Source of the DNA: an uncultured Clostridia bacterium
GTDB taxonomy: Bacteria > Bacillota > Clostridia > Oscillospirales > CAG-272
Direction of reading: 5' to 3'
Length of the DNA: 6,559 nt
NCBI GenBank assembly: GCA_946040935.1
Contig: CAMGCN010000059.1
Location: 1 to 6,559 of the forward strand
Positions 1-6,035 of this stretch are shown one piece after another. The notes under the pieces were generated by a model that saw nothing but the letters and a program-made list of their open reading frames with translations, searched no databases and was not told the DNA's origin. The translations under genes and the position numbers were made by a program. How positions within the stretch are numbered: position 1 is the stretch's first letter; the number at the start of each line of letters is the position of its first letter.

Positions 1-12
1 ATTCTTGCCTAT

Positions 13-18
13 AAGGAG
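13..18 (+). promoter_or_regulatory. Ribosome binding site that fixes the start of the binding-protein gene
   Basis: AAGGAG lies 7 bases before the ATG at 26. The reading frame is open further upstream to a TTG at 5, but that codon precedes the Shine-Dalgarno, and only the ATG at 26 gives a clean lipoprotein signal peptide starting MKK. The promoter is outside the window. Confidence 0.85.
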
Positions 19-25
19 AATTAAC

Positions 26-1531
26 ATGAAAAAAATCATTTCATTGCTGCTTGTTCTGGCAATGGTCGCTTGTGTTTTTGTCGGATGCGGCAAAAAGGGC
101 GAAGACAGCACCGGCGGAGATGTCGTTGACACATTCGATTGGCCTGAAAATCTTGGCGACCGGGATTTTGACGGATACGAGTTCAGAATCCTCACATGGG
201 GCGCGCAGGGCGGCACTCACTGGTCCGACTACGGTCTTTCATATGACGAAAGTCTCGCGGGCGATATCGTAAACGACGCAGTGCTTACCAGAGATTCCAC
301 GATCGAGCAGAAACTCAACATCAAACTTACTTATAACGAACAGAGTAAGGAATCAATTTCGGAATATGCCCGTAACTCTATTTATGCGGGTTCTGATGAT
401 TTCGATATTTTAAGCGTTTCTATTAACAGCGCGGCGTCTCTTGCCGGAGAAGGTTTGCTCCTTGATCTTTATGATTACAAGGACACTCTTAATCTTGATG
501 CCGATTGGTGGGATCAGAATGCAAACAAACAGCTTTCCATTCAGAATCACCTTTATTTCACGACAAGCGCTTTGACCTTGGTTGATAAGAACGCAACATG
601 GGTTGTATATTTTACAAAAGGTATGATTGATAAATACAACCTTTGCCCCGACTATGACAACGGACTTTATTCCATGGTTGAAGAGGGCGACTGGACAATT
701 GACAAAATGTACGAGATGGTAAAGGCTGTTTCGAGTGATACGAACGGTGACGGTGAAATGACCGATGAAGACACCTACGGTCACTGCGGTGAAATGTTCA
801 ACCTCGGCGCACTCATGGTTGGTTGCGGCTCTCATGTCACCGATAAGGACAGCACTGACACACCTGTTTATGTATGGACAGATCAGGTTGACTCTCTCTA
901 TAACAGCTATGGATATGTATATGATATCGTTACTAACAACGACTACTCTATGCTTTCCGGCAAAATGGGCGGATACGGTTATCAGGATCTTTGGGTTGAC
1001 GGCTTTGGTTCGCTTATGACAAACGAGAGAGTGCTCTTTAACGTAACGGGCATGAACAGATGTTATCTCTACCGTAATCTTGACTGTGAATTCGGTATTG
1101 TTCCTGTACCGAAGGCTAACAAGGAACAGGAGAACTACCATTCACTTATGTCAATGGGTCAGGCAAACTGCATAGCTATTCCTCAGACATGTGTTGATAC
1201 AGACAGAACAACCACGATCCTTGACGCTCTTACATGTCTTGCTTATCAGACAACTTACGAAGCGTATATTAATAAGGCTCTTACTTATAAATATCTTCGT
1301 GACGACGACTCTGCTTCCATGCTCAGCCTTATATTTGACAGCCGTCTCTATGACCCCGTTGATGTTTACGGATGGGGCTCCGGCACCTCTGCCTTCTTCG
1401 GTCAGGGACCTAACCCGACAAAGGTTACATCTGCTATGAAAGCTGTTCAGAAGCTTACAAAGTCGCAGATGAAAGACGGACTTGAAGAATTTGCCAAGGT
1501 TTATGAAGACGTTGGAGAAGGTAATCAGTAA
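26..1531 (+). CDS. ABC transporter substrate-binding lipoprotein (family 1 solute-binding protein, probably sugar)
   Basis: A 501-residue extracellular solute-binding protein that would capture a substrate, most likely an oligosaccharide, outside the membrane and pass it to an ABC permease. Seen: a lipoprotein signal peptide with two Lys at positions 2-3, a hydrophobic stretch at 4-19 and a lipobox VFVGC with Cys21 as the lipidated residue, followed by a polar Gly/Asp/Ser linker. The mature part carries the usual features of large clostridial family 1 binding proteins: a FRILTWG first strand (about 54-60), a DDFDILS segment (about 122-128) and many surface Tyr and Trp. Residues 238-249 form an EF-hand-like loop, DTNGDGEMTDED. 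Length suits the family. No permease or ATPase gene follows, so partners must lie upstream or elsewhere. No terminator separates its stop from the next leader. Ile codons are almost never ATA (2 of 20), which suggests high expression. The substrate cannot be told from sequence. Confidence 0.85.
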   Translation: MKKIISLLLVLAMVACVFVGCGKKGEDSTGGDVVDTFDWPENLGDRDFDGYEFRILTWGAQGGTHWSDYGLSYDESLAGDIVNDAVLTRDSTIEQKLNIKLTYNEQSKESISEYARNSIYAGSDDFDILSVSINSAASLAGEGLLLDLYDYKDTLNLDADWWDQNANKQLSIQNHLYFTTSALTLVDKNATWVVYFTKGMIDKYNLCPDYDNGLYSMVEEGDWTIDKMYEMVKAVSSDTNGDGEMTDEDTYGHCGEMFNLGALMVGCGSHVTDKDSTDTPVYVWTDQVDSLYNSYGYVYDIVTNNDYSMLSGKMGGYGYQDLWVDGFGSLMTNERVLFNVTGMNRCYLYRNLDCEFGIVPVPKANKEQENYHSLMSMGQANCIAIPQTCVDTDRTTTILDALTCLAYQTTYEAYINKALTYKYLRDDDSASMLSLIFDSRLYDPVDVYGWGSGTSAFFGQGPNPTKVTSAMKAVQKLTKSQMKDGLEEFAKVYEDVGEGNQ

Positions 1532-1547
1532 TTAACTTATTAAAAAT

Positions 1548-1762
1548 CTTTGAAACGGAAGAGTACCGAAATTACAAAGTTCAGAGAACGTGCGTATGGT
1601 GAGAGCACGCCGCTGTAATTCGGGAATGTCGCCGTTGAGTGCGGAAAGAATAAATGTAGACTCCGCCGGGTAAGCCCGTTACAGCAGATAGAGTGCTCAT
1701 TTTTTGAGAATTCAGGTGGTACCGCGCTCATGCGTCCTGTATAGGACGCATGAGCTTTTTTT
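1548..1762 (+). promoter_or_regulatory. T-box riboswitch, valine specifier GUC, upstream of valS
   Basis: A tRNA-sensing leader: uncharged tRNA-Val should stabilise the antiterminator and let transcription enter valS. Stem I: CTTT (1548-1551) can pair with AAAG (1645-1648), and AACGG (1554-1558) with CCGTT (1632-1636). The specifier loop has AGTA (1562-1565) opposite GAA (1624-1626), then one base and GTC at 1628-1630, a Val codon followed by a purine. The upper stem pairs CCGAA-A-TTACA (1566-1576) with TGTAATTCGG (1614-1623), and the distal loop contains GGTGAGAGC (1598-1606). A stem-III-like hairpin has CGGG/CCCG (1667-1670, 1675-1678). The T-box AGGTGGTACCGCG is at 1714-1726; its TGGT would pair with an ACCA tRNA end, as expected for tRNA-Val with discriminator A. 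The antiterminator can close with TGAG (1705-1708) and CTCA (1727-1730), competing with the terminator. The register was set by analogy with the glyQS leader. Its promoter was not found with confidence. Confidence 0.95.
1726..1762 (+). terminator. Intrinsic terminator of the T-box leader
   Basis: A perfect 13-bp stem (1726-1738 with 1743-1755), a 4-base GTAT loop and seven T (1756-1762). The 5' arm reuses the last base of the T-box and the CTCA needed by the antiterminator, so the two folds exclude each other. Because no other terminator lies after the binding-protein gene, this hairpin may also stop transcription coming from that gene. Confidence 0.95.
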
Positions 1763-1786
1763 ATGAATTTACAGAAAGGATAAAAT

Positions 1787-4411
1787 ATGAAAAAAGAATT
1801 GTCTAAACAATATTCCCCAGCTGAAATAGAGGACAGACTCTATGCGGAATGGGAAAGCAAGGGGTATTTTAAGCCCTCGGATGACAAGGAAAAGCAGACA
1901 TATACTATTGTCATTCCTCCTCCGAATATAACAGGACAGCTTCATATGGGACATGCCCTTGACAATACGCTTCAGGATATACTTATCCGATATAAACGAA
2001 TGAAGGGTTTTTCCACTCTTTGGGTTCCCGGAACAGATCATGCTTCTATCGCAACAGAGGCAAAAATTGTCGAGGCGATGAGAAAAGAAGGACTTACAAA
2101 AGACGATGTCGGACGCGAGGGCTTTTTGCAGCGCGCTTGGGATTGGAATGATAAATTCGGCGGTCGTATTGTCTCTCAGCTTAAGAAGATGGGATCTTCC
2201 TGCGACTGGTCGAGAAAGCGCTTTACTCTTGATGAGGGCTGTTCCGAGGCCGTTAAAGAAGTCTTTATACGACTTTACGAAAAAGGACTTATTTATAGGG
2301 GTAAGCGTATTGTAAACTGGTGTCCTAAATGTCTTACGACTATTTCCGACGCCGAGGTTGAGTATGAAGAGCAGGCCGGTTCATTCTGGCATTTACGCTA
2401 TCCTTTTGCCGACGGAAGCGGATATATCGAGCTTGCAACTACGCGTCCCGAAACGTTACTCGGCGATACTGCAGTCGCGGTAAATCCCCACGATGATAGA
2501 TATAAAGCCGTAATAGGTAAAAAACTCATATTGCCTTTGGTCGGAAGAGAAATTCCCGTAATTGCCGATGAATATGTTGAATCGGATTTCGGAACAGGCG
2601 CGGTTAAGATTACGCCTGCACACGATCCGAATGACTTTGAAGTAGGCGCACGTCATAATCTTGAGATTATTAATGTTTTCACAGATGACGCAAAGATTGT
2701 TGACGATTATCCGAAATACGCGGGAATGGACAGATTTGAGGCGCGTAAAACTATTGTCAAGGACCTTGAAGAAAAGGGATTTCTTGTAGGGATAGAAAAC
2801 TACTCTCATAATGTCGGCACTTGTTACCGTTGCTCTACTACAATTGAGCCGCGTGTTTCCATGCAGTGGTTTGTGAAAATGGAGGATTTAGCAAAGCCTG
2901 CTATCAAAGCTGTAAAAGACGGCGATATCCGTTTTGTACCCGAAAGATTTGAGAAGAACTACTTCCATTGGATGGAGAATATACGCGACTGGTGTATATC
3001 GCGCCAGCTTTGGTGGGGACACCGCATTCCGGCCTTCTACTGCGATGAATGTAATGAAATCACGGTCACAAAGGAGGAAAGCTGCGTATGTCCGAAATGC
3101 GGAAAAGAAATGCGCCGTGATCCGGACACCCTTGACACCTGGTTTTCGAGTGCGCTTTGGCCTTTCTCAACGCTCGGCTGGCCTCATGACACTGATGATT
3201 TACGCCGTTTTTACCCGACAAATACTCTTGTCACAGGCTATGATATCATAACATTTTGGGTTTCCCGTATGATTTTCTCGGGACTTGAATATACCGGAAA
3301 AGCTCCCTTTGATACCGTTCTGATCCACGGACTCGTTCGTGACGCACAGGGACGCAAAATGTCAAAGAGTCTCGGTAACGGCATTGATCCTCTCGAGATA
3401 ATTGACAAATACGGTGCTGACGCTCTGCGTTTTGCGCTTGCCACGGGAAACAGTCCCGGAAACGATATGCGTTTCTCTGACGAAAAGATAGAGAACGCGC
3501 GTAATTTTACAAACAAGATTTGGAATGCAGCGCGCTTTGTGCTCATGAATCTTGATATTGAAAATATCGAACTTCCCGAAAATCACAAACTCGCTCTTGA
3601 GGATAAATGGATTTTATCTCTTTACAACACGCTTGTAAAAGATGTAACGGCGAATATAGAATCCTTTGAACTCGGCGTCGCGCTCGGAAAATTATACGAC
3701 TTTATTTGGGATATATTCTGCGATTGGTATATTGAACTTCTGAAGCCTCGCTTTGCCGCAAAGGGAACCGAGAGTAACCTTGTTGCACAGAATGTAATAG
3801 CTTATGTTTTGTGCGGCACTTTGAAGCTTTTGCATCCTTTTATGCCTTTTATTACCGAGGAAATATGGCAGAGTCTGCCTCACGAGGGAGATAGCATAAT
3901 GGTCAGCGACTATCCTGAATATAATTTGTCGCTTTCCTTTAGTGATGACGAAAGGAAAATGGATATGCTCATTTCAGCTATTAAAGCGATAAGAAACCGC
4001 CGTGCTGAAATGAATGTTCCTCCCTCAAAGAAGGCTGCGTTATATATTGTTACAAATCATACTGACGTTTTTTCTGACGCAACAGCCGTATTTTTTGAAA
4101 AGCTCGCTTCCGCTTCCCATGTCGTTGTCTGCGAAAACTATTCGGGAGACGATGCCGTTCAGATAATCACCGACTCGGCGGCGGTTTATATACCTCTTGC
4201 CGAAATGGTTGACTTTGAAAAAGAGCTTGAAAGACTGAACAAAGAAAAAGAAAACGTTCTGAAAGAGATTTCACGAATTGAAGGTAAGCTTTCAAACGAA
4301 GGCTTCGTTTCTAAAGCGCCTGCCGCGGTTGTCGACGGCGAGAGAGCCAAGCTTTCAAAATACCGTGATACGCTCACGGGTATTGAGGCAGCTATTGAAA
4401 AAATAAAATAA
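1787..4411 (+). CDS. valS: Valyl-tRNA synthetase
   Basis: Class I aminoacyl-tRNA synthetase that joins valine to tRNA-Val in the cytoplasm and edits mischarged threonine. The 874 residues match the usual bacterial length. Domains in order: an N-terminal Rossmann part with the HIGH signature as HMGH (53-56, after PPPNITGQL); a CP1 editing domain with TTRPET (218-223); two zinc-ribbon-like Cys sets, C179/C182 with C346/C349 and C419/C422 with C435/C438; DTWFSS (450-455); the KMSKS loop exactly as KMSKS (524-528); an alpha-helical anticodon-binding domain; and a charged C-terminal coiled-coil arm (about 807-874) typical of ValRS. The start ATG is preceded by GAAAGGA (1774-1780) at 6 bases. The last T of the leader terminator lies 24 bases before the start, so expression depends on T-box antitermination. 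A strong terminator follows, so it is probably monocistronic. No missing catalytic residues or frameshifts are seen. Confidence 0.98.
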   Translation: MKKELSKQYSPAEIEDRLYAEWESKGYFKPSDDKEKQTYTIVIPPPNITGQLHMGHALDNTLQDILIRYKRMKGFSTLWVPGTDHASIATEAKIVEAMRKEGLTKDDVGREGFLQRAWDWNDKFGGRIVSQLKKMGSSCDWSRKRFTLDEGCSEAVKEVFIRLYEKGLIYRGKRIVNWCPKCLTTISDAEVEYEEQAGSFWHLRYPFADGSGYIELATTRPETLLGDTAVAVNPHDDRYKAVIGKKLILPLVGREIPVIADEYVESDFGTGAVKITPAHDPNDFEVGARHNLEIINVFTDDAKIVDDYPKYAGMDRFEARKTIVKDLEEKGFLVGIENYSHNVGTCYRCSTTIEPRVSMQWFVKMEDLAKPAIKAVKDGDIRFVPERFEKNYFHWMENIRDWCISRQLWWGHRIPAFYCDECNEITVTKEESCVCPKCGKEMRRDPDTLDTWFSSALWPFSTLGWPHDTDDLRRFYPTNTLVTGYDIITFWVSRMIFSGLEYTGKAPFDTVLIHGLVRDAQGRKMSKSLGNGIDPLEIIDKYGADALRFALATGNSPGNDMRFSDEKIENARNFTNKIWNAARFVLMNLDIENIELPENHKLALEDKWILSLYNTLVKDVTANIESFELGVALGKLYDFIWDIFCDWYIELLKPRFAAKGTESNLVAQNVIAYVLCGTLKLLHPFMPFITEEIWQSLPHEGDSIMVSDYPEYNLSLSFSDDERKMDMLISAIKAIRNRRAEMNVPPSKKAALYIVTNHTDVFSDATAVFFEKLASASHVVVCENYSGDDAVQIITDSAAVYIPLAEMVDFEKELERLNKEKENVLKEISRIEGKLSNEGFVSKAPAAVVDGERAKLSKYRDTLTGIEAAIEKIK

Positions 4412-4425
4412 CCGAGTTGCATGAT

Positions 4426-4453
4426 GTGACAATTTGTGCGAAAAAATTATGAT
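4426..4453 (+). promoter_or_regulatory. Candidate sigma-A-type promoter for the spoIIA operon
   Basis: GTGACA (4426-4431, 5 of 6 matches to TTGACA), a 16-base spacer and TATGAT (4448-4453, 5 of 6 matches to TATAAT). Transcription would begin near 4460, about 40 bases before the spoIIAA start and inside the 5' arm of the valS terminator. In Bacillus subtilis this operon uses sigma-H with Spo0A; I found no convincing sigma-H site, and a sigma-A-like site is compatible with Spo0A activation in clostridia. Predicted from sequence only. Confidence 0.5.
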
Positions 4454-4488
4454 ATCCTATCGGTGTAAAACCGATAGGATATTTTTTT
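4452..4488 (+). terminator. Intrinsic terminator after valS
   Basis: A perfect 13-bp stem (4452-4464 with 4470-4482), loop GTAAA and a T run (4482-4488), beginning 40 bases after the valS stop. It separates valS from the spoIIA operon. Its 3' end is only 11 bases from the spoIIAA start codon, and its 5' arm overlaps the candidate promoter -10 box. Confidence 0.93.
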
Positions 4489-4499
4489 GGTATAGAAAA

Positions 4500-4820
4500 A
4501 TGGAAGAAATAAGAACAGTAACAACAAAAGACATGCTCACTGTATATGTATACGGTGAAATCGATCACCACAGCGCAAAAGGAATCCGCACGCAAATAGA
4601 CAGGTATATACTCATGCAAAAACCTTCAAGCGTGAGACTCGAACTCTCGGGAGTTACATTTATGGATTCATCAGGTCTCGGACTTATAATGGGCAGGTAC
4701 GCCCTGTGTACAGATGTCGGGTGTTCTCTTTGCGTGTTAAATCCAACTGATGCGGTAGCAAGAATAATATTTATGGCCGGACTTGAAAAAATAGTTCCCA
4801 TTGAAAGGACACAAAAATGA
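4500..4820 (+). CDS. spoIIAA: Anti-sigma-F factor antagonist SpoIIAA (STAS domain)
   Basis: A 106-residue cytoplasmic STAS-domain protein. In the known pathway, unphosphorylated SpoIIAA binds SpoIIAB and releases sigma-F in the forespore; SpoIIAB inactivates it by phosphorylation and SpoIIE reactivates it. Seen: the GEIDHH strand-helix start (19-24) and the hallmark FMDSSGLGLIMGRY (54-67). The first Ser of DSS, Ser57, aligns with the phosphorylated Ser58 of B. subtilis. Length and motifs match the family. The ATG at 4500 was chosen because it matches the N-terminus of homologues; the frame is open upstream to 4434, but that stretch is the terminator hairpin. There is no recognisable Shine-Dalgarno before 4500. 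Its stop overlaps the spoIIAB start (ATGA, 4817-4820), which indicates translational coupling. Confidence 0.95.
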   Translation: MEEIRTVTTKDMLTVYVYGEIDHHSAKGIRTQIDRYILMQKPSSVRLELSGVTFMDSSGLGLIMGRYALCTDVGCSLCVLNPTDAVARIIFMAGLEKIVPIERTQK

Positions 4821-5260
4821 AGAGTAAAGTAATAAATGAGATGAACATGGTCATTCCCTCGTATTCTGTCAATGAGAGCTATGCCCGTTATGCCGTATCG
4901 GCATTTGTTGCACAAATGGACCCGACGGTTGACGAGCTTGGAGATATCAGGACAGTTGTAAGCGAGGCGGTAACTAACTGCGTCGTACATGCTTACCGTG
5001 ACGCGCCGGGAAAAATATACATAAGCGTAAAATGCTATGATGACGGGAAACTGCGCGTAAAAATACGCGACAAGGGCTGCGGTATAGCCGATGTCAAAAA
5101 AGCTATGGAGCCGCTTTTTACGACTGATACCACGGGCGAACGCGGCGGAATGGGTTTTGCAATAATGGAATCGTTTACCGATAAGCTTACCGTGCGTTCT
5201 TCACTCGGCTTCGGAACGACCGTCACCATGACAAAATGCTTAAATATTGTAAGAAAGTGA
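4817..5260 (+). CDS. spoIIAB: Anti-sigma-F factor and serine kinase SpoIIAB
   Basis: A 147-residue GHKL-type kinase that holds sigma-F inactive with ATP and phosphorylates SpoIIAA on serine. Seen: the SpoIIAB-typical N-terminal region with EMNMVIPSYSVNE (8-20), FVAQMDPTVDEL (30-41), the N box EAVTN (Glu50, Asn54), the G1 box DKGCGI (85-90, Asp85), the ATP-lid/G2 segment TGERGGMGF (106-114) and the closing LGFGTTVTM (130-138). All nucleotide-binding motifs are intact and length is normal. The start is backed by GAAAGGA (4803-4809), 7 bases before the ATG, and by the 4-base overlap with spoIIAA. It lies between its substrate SpoIIAA and its target sigma-F, the conserved operon order, so the assignment rests on both sequence and context. 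Confidence 0.97.
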   Translation: MKSKVINEMNMVIPSYSVNESYARYAVSAFVAQMDPTVDELGDIRTVVSEAVTNCVVHAYRDAPGKIYISVKCYDDGKLRVKIRDKGCGIADVKKAMEPLFTTDTTGERGGMGFAIMESFTDKLTVRSSLGFGTTVTMTKCLNIVRK

Positions 5261-5264
5261 TTGT

Positions 5265-5969
5265 ATGCGTGATAACGAAGCTTTAATAAAGAAAGCGCAA
5301 GAGGGTGATGAAAAAGCGCTCTCCTGTCTTGTCGAGTCAAACATGGGACTCGTTAAAAAGCTCGCCGTGCGTTTTGTTGACCGGGGTGCGGATTATGAGG
5401 ATCTTGTTCAGATAGGCTGTATCGGTATGATTAAAGCGATAAGAAGCTTTGATTTTTCATACGACTGTGTATTTTCGACATATGCTGTTCCATTGATTAT
5501 AGGTGAAATACGCAGGTTTTTAAGGGACGACGGCATCATAAAAATAAGCCGTCAGATAAAACGGCAGGGCGTTGAGATACTGCGGGCGAAAGAGAAGTTT
5601 ATTTCCGAAAATAACAGGGAACCGCGCATATCCGAGCTCGCGCAGATAACAGGCATATCAAGCGAGGACGTTGTTTATTGCCTTGAGGCGGTAAGTCCCG
5701 TACATTCTCTAAACGAACAGGCGGGTGAGGACGACGCCGAACTCGGGGATTTTATATACGACAAGCAGAATGAAATGGAGAATATTACCGACCGTATCGC
5801 CTTAAAGGAGGCGATAAGACAGCTTCCCGATATTCAGCAGAAGATAATAGTGTTAAGATACTATAAAGATATGTCACAGCAGCAAACGGGAAAAATCCTC
5901 GGTCTTTCACAGGTTAAAGTATCAAGGGAAGAAAAAAAGATTTTATCGTTATTGAAAGAGGCGTTATAG
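5265..5969 (+). CDS. sigF: Forespore RNA polymerase sigma factor SigF (sigma-F)
   Basis: A 234-residue sigma-70-family factor that directs early forespore transcription once freed from SpoIIAB. Seen: region 1.2/2.1 (about 5-40), region 2 with DYEDLVQIGCIGMIKAI (43-59) and the core- and -10-binding segment FSTYAVPLIIGEIRRFLRDD (70-89), region 3 (about 94-145) and region 4 with LRYYKDMSQQ (197-206) leading into the helix-turn-helix GLSQVKVS (213-220). It is somewhat shorter than the B. subtilis protein (255), mainly at the termini. Region 4.2 departs from the family pattern: QQQTG (205-209) where QSEVA is usual, and SREEK (220-224) where SRLEK is usual. It starts 4 bases after the spoIIAB stop; the Shine-Dalgarno is weak (AAAGTGA, 5254-5260) and translation is probably coupled. 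Sigma-G is the alternative by sequence, but the operon context favours sigma-F. Confidence 0.95.
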   Translation: MRDNEALIKKAQEGDEKALSCLVESNMGLVKKLAVRFVDRGADYEDLVQIGCIGMIKAIRSFDFSYDCVFSTYAVPLIIGEIRRFLRDDGIIKISRQIKRQGVEILRAKEKFISENNREPRISELAQITGISSEDVVYCLEAVSPVHSLNEQAGEDDAELGDFIYDKQNEMENITDRIALKEAIRQLPDIQQKIIVLRYYKDMSQQQTGKILGLSQVKVSREEKKILSLLKEAL

Positions 5970-5986
5970 TAATTTACAAATTATTG

Positions 5987-6015
5987 TTGTAACTTTTTGC
6001 TTTTTATGATAGAAT
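5987..6015 (+). promoter_or_regulatory. Promoter with extended -10 before the edge gene
   Basis: TTGTAA (5987-5992), a 17-base spacer and TAGAAT (6010-6015), with TGA (6007-6009) giving an extended -10. Transcription would begin near 6022, just before the ribosome binding site, leaving a very short leader. GATAGAAT (6008-6015) also partly resembles the sigma-E -10 element CATACAnT, so a sporulation sigma factor is not excluded. No terminator hairpin is evident between the sigF stop and this promoter, so some readthrough from sigF is possible. Confidence 0.6.
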
Positions 6016-6035
6016 GTATAAAAGCGGAGGTTGCT

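Noticed and set aside
5..25. Upstream TTG start at 5 for the binding-protein gene
   Set aside because: It lies before the AAGGAG site and would add seven residues ahead of a perfect lipoprotein signal peptide.
410..1141. Long antisense open frame of 243 codons inside the binding-protein gene
   Set aside because: It is a shadow of the strongly coding + strand: no ribosome site, no signal or domain, and a composition typical of antisense frames.
1512..1543. Promoter for the T-box leader (TTGGAG at 1512-1517 with TATTAA at 1538-1543)
   Set aside because: The spacer is 20 bases and both boxes are weak; no better pair was found, so the valS promoter is left unassigned.
4474..4498. Sigma-H-like -35 (ATAGGATAT, 4474-4482) with a -10-like ATAGAAAAA (4492-4500)
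   Set aside because: The spacer is about 9 bases rather than 11-12, transcription would start after the spoIIAA ATG, and the -35 match is simply the 3' arm of the terminator.
4434..4499. Longer SpoIIAA with a start at 4434 or 4449
   Set aside because: The added residues are encoded by the terminator hairpin, have no homologue counterpart, and lie upstream of the likely transcription start.
4565..4990. Antisense open frame across spoIIAA/spoIIAB
   Set aside because: It overlaps two confidently assigned genes and has no recognisable motif or ribosome site.
5966..5995. Hairpin after sigF as a terminator
   Set aside because: Only a short A/T stem with a loop too small to form can be drawn, and the T run is interrupted.
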